Positions 22,160 through 31,352 of a DNA stretch of 38,021 nt are shown here, piece by piece. Positions within the stretch are counted from its first letter, which is position 1. Each line of letters begins with the position of its first letter. Origin of the DNA: Acidimicrobiia bacterium (GTDB lineage: Bacteria > Actinomycetota > Acidimicrobiia > Spongiisociales > UBA5794); assembly GCA_030431785.1 (NCBI GenBank), contig JAUIIM010000012.1:1-38021 (forward strand), in the 5' to 3' direction. The translations under genes and the position numbers were made by a program. The notes below the pieces were generated by a model, which saw only the letters and a program-made list of their open reading frames with translations, ran no database searches and was not told the origin of the DNA.

Positions 22160-24106
22160 GTGTCAGTCACCATCACGCTCCCCGACGGATCCCAACGTGA
22201 ATACGACGATGGCGTCACCGGCTACGACGTTGCGTCGGACATCGGTCCGCGTCTTGCAAAGGCTGCGGTGGCGGTGACGGTCGATTCCGAGATGTACGAC
22301 CTGATGCGGCCGATCGACCACGATGCCGCCGTGGCGATCGTCACCGAGGACACGGAGGCAGGTCGACATGTGATCCGACACTCCGCGGCACACATCATGG
22401 CGCAGGCCGTGCTCGAGATGTTTCCCGGTTCCACCTTTGCGATCGGGCCAGCGATCACTGACGGCTTTTACTACGACTTCTCTGTCGAGGAGCCGTTCAC
22501 ACCGGAGGATCTGTCTCGCATCGAGAAGAAGATGAATGACATCGTCGCTGCCGACCAGAGGTTCGATCGTGACGAACTCTCGATTGACGAAGCGAAGGAA
22601 GCGTTTGCCGATCATCCCTTCAAGCTGGAGATCATCGAAGGTGTCGACAGCGACGAGGGGGTCGAGGACGGGAGTGTGTCGACGTACCGCAACGCAGAGT
22701 TCGTCGATCTGTGTCGTGGCCCGCACCTGCCGAGCACCGGACGCCTCAAGGCGTTCAAGCTCATGCGGTCGGCGGGTGCGTACTGGCGCGGCGATGAGAG
22801 CAACCCGCAACTGCAACGTATCTACGGGACGGCGTGGGAGTCGAGCAAGGCGCTTGCCGAATACCTCACGCGTCTCGATGAGGCATCGAAGCGTGACCAT
22901 CGCAAACTGGGCGCCGAACTCGATCTGTACTCGTTCCCGAACGAACTCGGAAGTGGTCTTGCGATCTGGCATCCGAACGGCGGCATCCTGCGGAAGGTCA
23001 TCGAGGACTACTCGCGTCGCACGCACATCAACGGTGGCTACGAGTACGTCGTGACGCCTCACGTCGCCAAGGCCGATCTCTGGGAGACCTCGGGGCATGT
23101 GAACTTCTACACCGAGGGCATGTACCCGATGATGGAACTCGATGGCGATGGCGACAAGCCCGGACAGGGCTACTACGTCAAGCCGATGAACTGTCCAGGG
23201 CACATCCTCGTGTACAGGTCGCGGGCCCGTTCGTACCGCGAGTTGCCCCTGCGCCTGTTCGAGCTGGGCACCGTGTATCGATATGAGCGCTCGGGTGTGG
23301 TTCATGGGCTGATGCGCGCACGTGGGTTCACCCAGGACGACTCGCACATCTTCACGACCGAGGACGATCTCGCCGACGAGCTTCAGCGGCTCCTCGATTT
23401 CGTGCTCATGGTCCTCCGCGACTTCGGTTTCGAGGAATTCGAGGCCGATCTGTCGACACGGCCCGAGAAGTTCGTCGGTGATGTGAACCTGTGGAAGAAG
23501 GCGGAAGAGTATCTTGCGACATCCCTGGACAACGCTGGCCTCCCGTACCAATTGGCGCCGGGCGAAGGTGCCTTCTACGGACCGAAGATCGACATCCACA
23601 TCAAGGATGCGATCGGGCGGCGTTGGCAGCTGTCGACCATCCAAGTCGATTTCGCCCAGCCCGAGAACTTCGAACTGGAGTACACGACCTCGGAGAACAC
23701 GAAGACCCGCCCAGTGATGATCCACCGAGCCCTGCTCGGGTCCGTCGAACGGTTCGTCGGAATCCTCGTCGAGCACTATGCAGGTGCGTTCCCGATGTGG
23801 CTCGCACCCGTGCAGGCGACGATCGTTCCGGTCGCGGATCGCCACAATGAATACGCCCACGAGGTCGGCGAAGCACTTCGAGCTGCCGGTCTGCGTGTGG
23901 AAGTCGACACCGCAGACCAAACGGTGGGCGAGAAGATCCGCCAGGCGATCACGCACAAGCACCCCGCCGTGTTGGTGGTCGGTGACGACGACGTAGCGAA
24001 CAAGTCAGTCGGACTCCGGATGCGCGGAGAGGACAAGGACACGCGGGGCGTTCCGTTGGATGACGCGGTCGAGCGTCTCGCTGGCGAGGCAGAACCTCCC
24101 CGCTGA
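22160..24106 (+). CDS. thrS: Threonyl-tRNA synthetase
   Basis: This charges tRNA-Thr with threonine. The 648 residues from GTG 22160 match family length; GAAGGA precedes the start by about 10 nt. Domains in order: TGS (ITLPDGSQREYDDGVTGYDV, residues 1-63); editing domain with HSAAH (74-78) and Cys185/His189 (DLCRGPH); class II core with MNCPGH (343-348, zinc Cys345), VYRYERSGVVHGLMRARGF, QDDSHIF and IHRALLGSVERF; and the anticodon domain from about 540. All key residues are present. It heads the conserved actinobacterial cluster. Confidence 0.97.
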   Translation: MSVTITLPDGSQREYDDGVTGYDVASDIGPRLAKAAVAVTVDSEMYDLMRPIDHDAAVAIVTEDTEAGRHVIRHSAAHIMAQAVLEMFPGSTFAIGPAITDGFYYDFSVEEPFTPEDLSRIEKKMNDIVAADQRFDRDELSIDEAKEAFADHPFKLEIIEGVDSDEGVEDGSVSTYRNAEFVDLCRGPHLPSTGRLKAFKLMRSAGAYWRGDESNPQLQRIYGTAWESSKALAEYLTRLDEASKRDHRKLGAELDLYSFPNELGSGLAIWHPNGGILRKVIEDYSRRTHINGGYEYVVTPHVAKADLWETSGHVNFYTEGMYPMMELDGDGDKPGQGYYVKPMNCPGHILVYRSRARSYRELPLRLFELGTVYRYERSGVVHGLMRARGFTQDDSHIFTTEDDLADELQRLLDFVLMVLRDFGFEEFEADLSTRPEKFVGDVNLWKKAEEYLATSLDNAGLPYQLAPGEGAFYGPKIDIHIKDAIGRRWQLSTIQVDFAQPENFELEYTTSENTKTRPVMIHRALLGSVERFVGILVEHYAGAFPMWLAPVQATIVPVADRHNEYAHEVGEALRAAGLRVEVDTADQTVGEKIRQAITHKHPAVLVVGDDDVANKSVGLRMRGEDKDTRGVPLDDAVERLAGEAEPPR

Positions 24107-24131
24107 GCGATAGCTCGAGAACGAATCCCAC

Positions 24132-24137
24132 TACGCT
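24132..24137 (+). promoter_or_regulatory. Candidate -10 box of the RND transporter gene
   Basis: TACGCT lies 59 bp before the GTG start in the thrS-RND gap. The start itself has GGAGG 8 nt upstream. Confidence 0.3.
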
Positions 24138-24196
24138 GTCAGTCGTCGGGCTGATCCGTCCGGCCGCTTCATGACCGATACCTCCGGAGGATCACC

Positions 24197-26881
24197 GTGA
24201 AAACGCTCGTGAGATCGATGTCTGCAGCTGTGCGCAAGGCACCCTGGATCGTCATCGCCGTCATCCTTGTCGCCTCGTTCGTGCTCGGCGGATTCGCCTC
24301 GCAGTTCGGTCCGGCCGAAGACCAGAACGAATCGTTCGCTCCTGATGCGCCAGAACTGACCGCATCGTCTGAGATCGGAGCGACGTTCGGTTCGGTTTCG
24401 CGGATGCAGGTGTTGGTCACAAGTTCCACCGGCGATGTGATCACGCTCGATGCGCTCGAAGCCTCGATGGCGCTCGAGCAGACACTGCGTTCGTCGGAAG
24501 CAGGCGATCTGCTCGTCGACACACCGACGCAGTCGGCGATCATGTCCCATCTGCTCCCTGTGCAGTATGCGATCGCGGCAGGCGCTCCGATGCCAACCTC
24601 GGATGCGGAGGTCAAGCAGCTCTACCTCGCCGGTTTGGAGCAGCTCCCTGAGCAGTTCCGACCCTTCGTCGTCTCGTTGTTGAGCGACGATGCGGACCTC
24701 ACCACAGCGACCGCCGAGATGGGACTCGGCGCCATCACCTACGAGTCCTCCGACGACTTCGACGTGTTGGCGGAGAACGCGCTCATCATGGCAGATGCCG
24801 TCGAGACCGTCGGTGAGGTCGGCACCGTGACGCAAGAGCCGTTCAACGTCGACCTCATCTTCTCCTCGACCGAGGACTTCGAATTGGAGGTCGGCCGACT
24901 CCTGATCGCGGCGGCGATGATCATCCTGCTCGTCCTCGCCATCATCTTCATGGTCCGGCCGCAGGGTTCCCGCGAGCGTGCGCTGTATTGGCTCGGGATC
25001 GCGCTGATGATCTTCGGTGCAGGCATTGCAGTCGTCCCGGGTCTCGCGAACATCTTCCCGGACATCTTCCCCGAGGCATGGGGTGACTGGAGTCTCGGGT
25101 CGGTGGTCATGGCCGCCATGGCGTTCTACGTCGTTGCGTTCCTGCTATGGTCGTTGACCAGCCGACGTCTCCGACGCACGACGGCGGACACGTTGCTGAC
25201 GTTCCTGACCATCGGGCTCGCGATCCAGTGGATGATGGGGTATGGCTTCCTCAGATTCGAGGATCAGTCCCAGATGGCGCAAATCCTCCCGATCCTCTTG
25301 ATCGGTCTCGGCGTCGACTACTCGATCCACATGACCACGCGCTATCGCCAGGAATTGAGCGCTGGCAACTCCGTCGATGACTCGATCTCACGAGCGATCC
25401 GTACGGTGGGCGTGGCGCTCGTATTGGCGACCCTGGCGACGGCCGTCGGGTTCCTGACCAACGTCACGAGCGACATCCCGGCGCTCGCTGAGTTCGGTGA
25501 ACTCGCTGCAGTGGGGATCATCGCCTCGTTCATCCTGATGTTGACCTTCGTGCCCGCTGTTCGAGAGCTACTCGATCGGCGTGCAGAGAAGCACGACCGC
25601 CTCGACACGTCGGGTATGGATGCCGGCGATGGGCGTCTCCTGCCACGGATCATCGGGAGCTTCTCGGTGCTGCCTCGCAAGTTCGCCGTCGGCACCGTCG
25701 TTGTCGCCATCGTGCTGGCCGGGCTCGGGGCTTTCAGCATGACGAATCTGTCCACGGCGTTTTCGTTCCTCGATTTCGTGCCCACGACGTCACCGCTGCG
25801 CGACACCGCCGTGACTGTCGACGACCGGTTCGACTTCCCGGAGACGACGTCGGTGCTCGTGAAGGGCGACCTCACGACAGGTGCGGCATGGAACGCGATG
25901 AACGAGTCGTTCGTCAACTCGGTCGATGTCGAAGACGTCGAAGTCATCGAGCTGGAATCCGGTGCGACGTATCCGCTCGGCAACTCGATCATGTCCCTGC
26001 TGAACGGTTGGTTGAACCCGGCGGGTCCTGAGTTCGACGCCGATCTGTTCAACATCGCGCTCGAAGTCGGCTTCACCCAACAGCGGACGGTCCCCGAAGA
26101 CGGTGACGTCACGCCGCTCTATGACGCTGCGTATGCCAAGGATCCGATCCAGATGGCTGCCGTCATGAGCGAGGACTACACGGCAACTGTCTTCAACTTC
26201 GACACCACGGCGGGGGAGTCCGGCGCCGGTGATCTCGCCGACGGGTTGAACGAGGCGTTCGCTCCGATGGCAGACGCGGGTGCGTCTGCGGTGACGACCT
26301 CGAACGCGATCATCAACGATCTCGTGGTCCAGAGTCTCTCTGACTCCCAGGTCTCGTCGCTGATGCTCACGCTCGCCGCAGCCCTCCTGCTGTTGGTCAT
26401 CAACTTCCTGTTCGAGGCACGACGGCCGATGCTCGGTGTCATCACGACGCTTCCGGTCGCGATCGTCGTCGTGTGGACGTTCGGGATCATGGCAGCGCTC
26501 GGTATCCCATTCGGTCCTGTCACGGCGACGATTTCGGCGTTGGCGATCGGTATCGGGATTCCGTACATGATCCACGTCACGCATCGCTTCCTGGAGGAGC
26601 GGGCAGAGCATCCCGACACGGATGATGCGATGCATCACACCCTCGTGCACACCGGTGGTGCGCTCGCAGGCTCAGCGGTGACGACGATCCTCGGTTTCGG
26701 AATCCTCGTCACGTCGACAACGATTCCCTTCCGACAGTTCGGTTTCGTCACCGCTTACACGATCCTGTTGGCGCTCATCGCGGCGGTGTTGGTGTTGCCC
26801 TCGATGTTGTCCATCTGGTCACGATGGCACCTGCGGCGCGGTGACACCCCGGCAGTGATCGACGTCGACGAAGAACTCTGA
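24197..26881 (+). CDS. RND-superfamily (MMPL/HAE3-type) transporter
   Basis: This is an 894-residue membrane protein with the duplicated RND plan: helix 1 (WIVIAVILVASFVLGGF), an extracytoplasmic domain, a block of five to six helices including GLGVDYSIHMTTRYRQEL, then the same plan again (FAVGTVVVAIVLAGLGAF, second loop, LAIGIGIPYMIHVTHRFLEE). GxGxDYxIH is the proton-relay helix motif of MMPL/HAE3 proteins; the second copy has IPYMIH in place of DY, so only the first half has the acidic residue. These carry hydrophobic or lipid-like substrates outward. Given pgsA-patA-pimA nearby, an envelope lipid is a reasonable but unproven guess. Confidence 0.88.
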   Translation: MKTLVRSMSAAVRKAPWIVIAVILVASFVLGGFASQFGPAEDQNESFAPDAPELTASSEIGATFGSVSRMQVLVTSSTGDVITLDALEASMALEQTLRSSEAGDLLVDTPTQSAIMSHLLPVQYAIAAGAPMPTSDAEVKQLYLAGLEQLPEQFRPFVVSLLSDDADLTTATAEMGLGAITYESSDDFDVLAENALIMADAVETVGEVGTVTQEPFNVDLIFSSTEDFELEVGRLLIAAAMIILLVLAIIFMVRPQGSRERALYWLGIALMIFGAGIAVVPGLANIFPDIFPEAWGDWSLGSVVMAAMAFYVVAFLLWSLTSRRLRRTTADTLLTFLTIGLAIQWMMGYGFLRFEDQSQMAQILPILLIGLGVDYSIHMTTRYRQELSAGNSVDDSISRAIRTVGVALVLATLATAVGFLTNVTSDIPALAEFGELAAVGIIASFILMLTFVPAVRELLDRRAEKHDRLDTSGMDAGDGRLLPRIIGSFSVLPRKFAVGTVVVAIVLAGLGAFSMTNLSTAFSFLDFVPTTSPLRDTAVTVDDRFDFPETTSVLVKGDLTTGAAWNAMNESFVNSVDVEDVEVIELESGATYPLGNSIMSLLNGWLNPAGPEFDADLFNIALEVGFTQQRTVPEDGDVTPLYDAAYAKDPIQMAAVMSEDYTATVFNFDTTAGESGAGDLADGLNEAFAPMADAGASAVTTSNAIINDLVVQSLSDSQVSSLMLTLAAALLLLVINFLFEARRPMLGVITTLPVAIVVVWTFGIMAALGIPFGPVTATISALAIGIGIPYMIHVTHRFLEERAEHPDTDDAMHHTLVHTGGALAGSAVTTILGFGILVTSTTIPFRQFGFVTAYTILLALIAAVLVLPSMLSIWSRWHLRRGDTPAVIDVDEEL

Positions 26882-27330
26882 TGGCAGCGGCATCGTCGAA
26901 CGGGCTCGGTCCGGCGGGAGATGCCATCCAGCCCTATCGGACACTGACCACTCGTACCCGGCGCCGCGCAGCGGTTGTCTACTTCGTGATGGCGATCGGA
27001 GCAGCGATCGTCGTGGCACAGATGGAGCTACCGGCCATGTGGTTCACACTCGTGGCGGTCATCGCATCGCTCGGCGTCATCCAGTTCGTCGCCGGTTGGA
27101 AGATGTCGGTCACGGACATGGGCGCCATCGCGATCGCTCGTGACGCCACCTCATTCGAGGTCGGTCACGGTTCGGCATCCCTCGGCTTCCGCGGTGTTCT
27201 CGCCAAACCGGTGTGGCAGGTCTACGCCTACGCCGCTGGGCCCGCGCCGGATCACCAGGGGATCGTCACGGTTGACGCGATGAGCGGCGATGTCCTCGGC
27301 GTCTATGAAGAAGAGGTCGAACCGATCTGA
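26881..27330 (+). CDS. Small two-helix membrane protein coupled to the RND transporter
   Basis: This encodes 149 residues. The ATG shares one base with the TGA of the RND gene (TGATG). Two helices (AAVVYFVMAIGAAIVVAQ and AMWFTLVAVIASLGVIQFVA) are followed by a soluble domain of about 80 residues (MGAIAIARDATSFEVGHG, VWQVYAYAAG, IVTVDAMSGDVLGVYEE). The last part resembles a PepSY-like beta hairpin. Coupling suggests a partner of the transporter. No family recognised. Confidence 0.6.
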   Translation: MAAASSNGLGPAGDAIQPYRTLTTRTRRRAAVVYFVMAIGAAIVVAQMELPAMWFTLVAVIASLGVIQFVAGWKMSVTDMGAIAIARDATSFEVGHGSASLGFRGVLAKPVWQVYAYAAGPAPDHQGIVTVDAMSGDVLGVYEEEVEPI

Positions 27331-27350
27331 TCGCTCGGTGTGCTAGCGAT
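27330..27350. terminator. Possible bidirectional hairpin between convergent stops
   Basis: ATCGCT (27330-27335) and AGCGAT (27345-27350) form a 6-bp stem with a 9-nt loop spanning both stop codons of the convergent genes. There is no T-run on either side, so termination is only a possibility. Confidence 0.25.
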
Positions 27351-28638
27351 TCTCGATGGGTACGAAATCGCGTGCGGTCTCGCCGATGTAGATCTGGCGT
27401 GGACGCATGATCCGGGTGTCCGGATCGGAGTTCATCTCCATCCAGTTGGCGATCCAACCCGGGAGACGTCCGATTGCAAACAACACGGTGAACATGCGCG
27501 ATGGGAAGCCGAGTGCCCGGAAGATGATGCCGGAGTAGAAGTCCACGTTCGGATAGATCTTGCGGTCGACGAAATAGTCATCCGCCAGAGCCGCAGCTTC
27601 GAGCTCACGGGCGATCTCGAGGAGTGGGTCCGTCGTCTCCATCCGATCGAGCACGTCCTCGGCGTAGGAGCTGAGCACACGTGCCCGGGGGTCGTAGTTG
27701 CTGTACACGCGGTGACCGAAGCCCATGAGTCGGAAGTCGTCGTCCTTGTCCTTCGCACGGGCGAGGGTGGACTCGATCGTCGCATCGGGATCGTCGTGGA
27801 TCTCTTGGAGCATCTCGATGACGGATTGGTTCGCTCCACCGTGGAGGGGGCCCCAGAGCGCACACATCCCCGCCGCGACACTTGCGAACATCGAGGCTCG
27901 AGACGAACCGACGGCACGAACCGTGGCGGTCGAGCAGTTCTGTCCGTGATCGGCGTGGAGGATCAACAAGACATTGAGGGCTTTGACCACCGCCGGATCG
28001 ACGGTCCAATCCTCGACGGGGCGGGCGAACATCATGTGGAGGAAGTTCTCGACGTAGTCGAGGTCGTTCGACGGGTAGACGTACGGTTCGCCGATGGACT
28101 TCTTGTACGCCCATGCGGCGACGGTGGGCAGCTTTGCGATGAGCGTGCGTGCGCCAGCGTCGATTTCGCGCTTGCGTGTCGGGCGGCGGTACACGTCGTA
28201 GAACGTCGAGATGGCGTTGGTCGCCGAGGCGAGGACCCCCATCGGGTGCGCACGGCGTGGGAATGCGTCGAAGAACGACCGCATCTCCTCGTTGAGCAGC
28301 GTGTGGGTGCTGATGCTGTGTTCCCACTCGTCGAGTTCGGCGCGATTCGGCAGCTTCCCGTACATGAGCAGGTAGGCGACCTCGAGGAATGAACAATTGA
28401 GTGCGAGGTCTTCGATCGAGTAGCCACGGTGACGAAGTTCGCCGGCGGCTCCGTTGATGTACGTCAGGGACGACGTGGCGTTCGCCGTGTTGGCGAATCC
28501 AGGGTCGAAGGTGACATGTCCTGAGTCAGCGCGAAGGCGACGGATGTCGATCGCCGGTTGCCCCGCAGTGGCCTCGATGCGTTCCAGTTCGATTGAGGAA
28601 TCGTCAGCGAAGTGCAGGGTTGCGTTGCCATCAGTCAT
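27343..28638 (-). CDS. gltA: Citrate synthase
   Basis: This condenses acetyl-CoA and oxaloacetate, the entry to the TCA cycle. It has 431 residues, the length of the long hexameric bacterial type. It carries the catalytic His266 (GPLHGGANQ), His309 (GFGHRVY) and Asp366 (YPNVDFYSG), and the substrate-binding LHADHGQNCST. An N-terminal segment of about 50 residues (LRADSGHVTFDPGF) is the usual small beta domain of this type. Start 28638 has AAGAAGG 8 nt upstream and a TAGAAT box about 65 nt away. It interrupts the otherwise rightward cluster. Confidence 0.96.
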   Translation of the reverse strand: MTDGNATLHFADDSSIELERIEATAGQPAIDIRRLRADSGHVTFDPGFANTANATSSLTYINGAAGELRHRGYSIEDLALNCSFLEVAYLLMYGKLPNRAELDEWEHSISTHTLLNEEMRSFFDAFPRRAHPMGVLASATNAISTFYDVYRRPTRKREIDAGARTLIAKLPTVAAWAYKKSIGEPYVYPSNDLDYVENFLHMMFARPVEDWTVDPAVVKALNVLLILHADHGQNCSTATVRAVGSSRASMFASVAAGMCALWGPLHGGANQSVIEMLQEIHDDPDATIESTLARAKDKDDDFRLMGFGHRVYSNYDPRARVLSSYAEDVLDRMETTDPLLEIARELEAAALADDYFVDRKIYPNVDFYSGIIFRALGFPSRMFTVLFAIGRLPGWIANWMEMNSDPDTRIMRPRQIYIGETARDFVPIENR

Positions 28639-28702
28639 AAACAGGACCTTCTTCTCCGGGGTAGGGAGCGGGAACCGATGCCGGAGCCATCGGGACTCTC
28701 CG

Positions 28703-28743
28703 ATTCTAGTGTCAGGTGGAACCGACGGTTTCTGTGCTAGCTT
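28703..28743. promoter_or_regulatory. Divergent promoter region gltA / pgsA
   Basis: Minus strand: TAGAAT (28708-28703) facing gltA. Plus strand: TAGCTT (28738-28743) facing pgsA, 22 nt before its TTG start. Clear -35 boxes are not seen. Confidence 0.4.
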
Positions 28744-28765
28744 TCGCGCCGACCAGGAGGGTCCG

Positions 28766-29353
28766 TTGCTCGATGTCCGAGGGCGCAAGAAGGTCGCCCC
28801 GATTCTCAAGCCCATTGCGGCATTCATGGCGAAGCTGCGTCTTACCCCGGCCGCCGTCACGATCATCGGTCTCATCGTCACGTGCATCGGAGCGGCACTG
28901 ATCGCTTCGGGACTTCTCGTCGTCGGTGCGATCATCGCCGGACTCGGTGTGCTCCTGGATGCCCTCGACGGTCCGCTTGCCCGCCATCTCGGAACGGCGT
29001 CGGATCGTGGAGCGTTTCTCGACACAATGTCCGATCGCTTCGGGGAGATCGCGGTGTGGGTGGGTCTCGCCGTCTATCTCAGCGACAACGACCGACTCTT
29101 GGTCCTTTGCATCGTCAATCTCGCTGCGTCGCTCCTCGTTCCCTACATCCGTGCGAAGGCCGAGATGCTGGGTCTCGTGGGCAAGGGCGGTTGGATGGGC
29201 CGTGCCGAGCGGATGTTGCTGATCATCGTCGGGATCGGCGTGGTCGGTCTCGGAGCACCGATCATGGAACCGTTGCTGTGGGTCTTCTTCGTCCTCACTG
29301 GATTCACGGTGTTCCAGCGGATCTGGAAGACCTGGCAGCAGATCGAGTCGTGA
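28766..29353 (+). CDS. pgsA: CDP-alcohol phosphatidyltransferase, probable phosphatidylinositol phosphate synthase
   Basis: This encodes 195 residues. The start is TTG 28766 with GGAGGG 4 nt upstream; no ATG fits. Several helices surround the full CDP-alcohol motif DG-x2-AR-x8-G-x3-D-x3-D at residues 68-90 (LDALDGPLARHLGTASDRG then AFLDTMSDR). The enzyme transfers a phosphatidyl group from CDP-diacylglycerol to an alcohol. Its place directly before the patA and pimA homologues matches the actinobacterial gene that makes phosphatidylinositol phosphate. The alcohol cannot be proven from sequence. Its stop overlaps the next GTG (GTGA). Confidence 0.88.
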   Translation: MLDVRGRKKVAPILKPIAAFMAKLRLTPAAVTIIGLIVTCIGAALIASGLLVVGAIIAGLGVLLDALDGPLARHLGTASDRGAFLDTMSDRFGEIAVWVGLAVYLSDNDRLLVLCIVNLAASLLVPYIRAKAEMLGLVGKGGWMGRAERMLLIIVGIGVVGLGAPIMEPLLWVFFVLTGFTVFQRIWKTWQQIES

Positions 29354-30240
29354 AGGACCTGCTGGGATACATCCCGTTCCGGATCGGGACGGCGCTCTTC
29401 GGTGCCCTCCCAGAATCTTGGATGCGGCGACTCGGTGAAGGCCTCGGAGGTCTGTGGGCCCGTCGATCCAAGAAGCGTGAACTTGTTGCTCGCCACATGC
29501 GTCGCGTGCTGGGGCCGGATGCAACGGACGAAGCCGTGGAGGCTGCGGTCGTCGGCATGCATCGGTCGTACGGCAGGTATTGGGCCGAGACCTTCTGGCT
29601 CCGTCCGCGGCGCCATGACTCGGTGTGCGAAGCGGTCGAGCGCCACAATTTCGAGATCATCGACAAGGCGAAGGCCGACGGGAAGGGGATGATCTTTGCG
29701 ATTCCTCACCTCGGATCGTGGGAGGTGGCCGGGCTCGTCGCTGACGAGATCGGTGTACGGGCCCTCGCCGTTGCAGAACATCTCTCGAATGAACGCGTGA
29801 CGGACTGGTTCATCAACGTCCGGAACGGACTCGGGATCGACATCGTGTTGACCTCTGACCCGAAACGGAACTCGAAGCTGATCCGACGCCTCCGAGCAGG
29901 GCAGTCGATTGCTCTCCTCGCGGATCGCGATGTGACCGGTCGCGGTCTTACGACCGAGTTCTTCGGCGAGAAAGCGAAGATGCCGGCTGGTCCCGCCGGT
30001 CTCGCTGACCTCACCGGGGCCGCGCTGATCCCGGTCGGTGCCTATTTCAAGAAGGGTCGTGGTCATCGCATCGTCATCCACGAACCGATCGAAGTGCCGG
30101 ACTTAGAGAAACGGGAAGCCCGAGTCGAAGCGACGGCGGCACGACTCGCCGACACCCTCGAGGAGATCATCCTCGAAGCCCCTGAGCAGTGGCACCTGTT
30201 CCAGCCGAATTGGCCTTCCGATCCCGGATACCGGGGATGA
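29350..30240 (+). CDS. patA: Phosphatidylinositol mannoside acyltransferase (LpxL/HtrB family)
   Basis: This encodes 296 residues from GTG 29350, which overlaps the pgsA stop by 4 nt. It belongs to the lysophospholipid/lipid A acyltransferase family: FAIPHLGSWEVAG (HX4-E motif with His and Glu), LLADRDVTGRGLTTEFFG, MPAGPAGLADLTGAALIPV and WHLFQPNWPSD near the end. In actinobacteria the member in this position adds an acyl chain to the mannose of phosphatidylinositol mannosides, at the cytosolic membrane face. Context between pgsA and pimA makes this the best call. Confidence 0.88.
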   Translation: MKDLLGYIPFRIGTALFGALPESWMRRLGEGLGGLWARRSKKRELVARHMRRVLGPDATDEAVEAAVVGMHRSYGRYWAETFWLRPRRHDSVCEAVERHNFEIIDKAKADGKGMIFAIPHLGSWEVAGLVADEIGVRALAVAEHLSNERVTDWFINVRNGLGIDIVLTSDPKRNSKLIRRLRAGQSIALLADRDVTGRGLTTEFFGEKAKMPAGPAGLADLTGAALIPVGAYFKKGRGHRIVIHEPIEVPDLEKREARVEATAARLADTLEEIILEAPEQWHLFQPNWPSDPGYRG

Positions 30241-31319
30241 AGGTCGCACTCGTCTGTCCCTATGACCTCGGTGCCCCCGGTGGCGTCCAGGATCAGGTCA
30301 TCCGACTCGCCGGATGGCTGGAGGACCTTGGGCACGAGGCCGTGGTGATCGGACCGGGCGAAGATGGACCCCCGGGCGCAGTTCTCCTTGGGGCCACGAA
30401 GGAGTTCACCTCCAACCGGGCGTCGACCCCCATCAGCGTGACACCGAAGGTCGGGGCTGCGATCCGTGAGGCTGGCGAAGATGCAGATGTCGTACACATC
30501 CATGAACCATTGATGCCGACGGTCGGACTGGCAGCGGCGCGTGCCAAGGGTCTTGGCCCGAAGGTCGGGACCTTCCATGCCGATCCTCCTCGCTGGGTTC
30601 GGCGGGGGTATCGGATCGGCGGTCGGCTCGCGAGGCGGGTCACGCGACATCTCGACGCCACGACGGCGACGAGTCCGGTGTCGCGATCGGCGGTGGCCGG
30701 CATCACTGATCCGGTGATCGTGCCGAACGGTGTCGAGATCGCCGCATACGACGACGGACCGAAGGTTGCGGGCCGAGTGATGTTCCTCGGCCGTGACGAC
30801 GAGCGCAAGGGTCTTGACGTTCTGCTTGCCGCATGGCCAGCGGTGAAGCAACGTATTCCGGCTGCGACGTTGTCGGTCGTCGGGGCCGAGCGGGTCGTCG
30901 ATGACGCGTCGATCACCTTTCACGGCCGCACCTCCGACGAGGCCAAACGTGCCGAACTCGCTGCCGCGCAAGTGTTCTGCGCCCCGAACCTCGGTGGGGA
31001 GTCGTTCGGCATCATCCTCGTAGAGGCGATGGCATCGGGATGTGCGATCGTCGCTTCGGCTCTCCCTGCGTTCACCCACGTGACCGCGGGAACGGCTGAG
31101 CTGACTGCCGTCGGCGACGCACACGGCATCGAAGAGGCGATCGTGGCCCTGCTGCGTGATGACGACCGACGCGAGGTTCGTCGACGCGCCGGCCACGTCC
31201 GAGCTCAGGACTTCGAAGGCCGGACGGTGGCGTCCAGGTTCCTCACCGTCTACGAGACGGCGATCGACCGGCATGTGATGCGTGACAACCGAGGATCCGG
31301 CGGTCTGCCACCGTCCTAG
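30237..31319 (+). CDS. pimA: GDP-mannose-dependent phosphatidylinositol mannosyltransferase
   Basis: This is a 360-residue GT4 glycosyltransferase, ATG 30237 overlapping the patA stop (ATGA). The N-terminal Rossmann domain begins VALVCPYDLGAPGGVQDQV, the pattern of PimA with its GGVQ loop, and continues with VVHIHEPLMPTVG and VGTFHADPP. The C-terminal domain has VMFLGRDDERKGLDVLL and the donor-site FCAPNLGGESFGIILVEAMASG. It adds the first mannose to phosphatidylinositol. Position and motifs agree. Confidence 0.93.
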   Translation: MKVALVCPYDLGAPGGVQDQVIRLAGWLEDLGHEAVVIGPGEDGPPGAVLLGATKEFTSNRASTPISVTPKVGAAIREAGEDADVVHIHEPLMPTVGLAAARAKGLGPKVGTFHADPPRWVRRGYRIGGRLARRVTRHLDATTATSPVSRSAVAGITDPVIVPNGVEIAAYDDGPKVAGRVMFLGRDDERKGLDVLLAAWPAVKQRIPAATLSVVGAERVVDDASITFHGRTSDEAKRAELAAAQVFCAPNLGGESFGIILVEAMASGCAIVASALPAFTHVTAGTAELTAVGDAHGIEEAIVALLRDDDRREVRRRAGHVRAQDFEGRTVASRFLTVYETAIDRHVMRDNRGSGGLPPS

Positions 31320-31322
31320 AAT
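31317..31322 (+). promoter_or_regulatory. Candidate -10 box of the pdxS operon
   Basis: TAGAAT overlaps the pimA stop codon (31317-31319) and lies 30 bp before the pdxS ATG; GAGG 8 nt upstream serves as ribosome site. Confidence 0.45.
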
Positions 31323-31352
31323 GGTTGTGTACCCCAAGACGAGGTCATCACC

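Noticed and set aside
22120..22160. A T-box riboswitch before thrS
   Set aside because: The space between the candidate promoter and start is only about 40 nt and holds no T-box or specifier-like structure.
22163..23962. A 599-codon open frame on the minus strand inside thrS
   Set aside because: It is the antisense shadow of a highly conserved gene in GC-rich DNA; its Arg/His/Val-rich product has no recognisable motifs.
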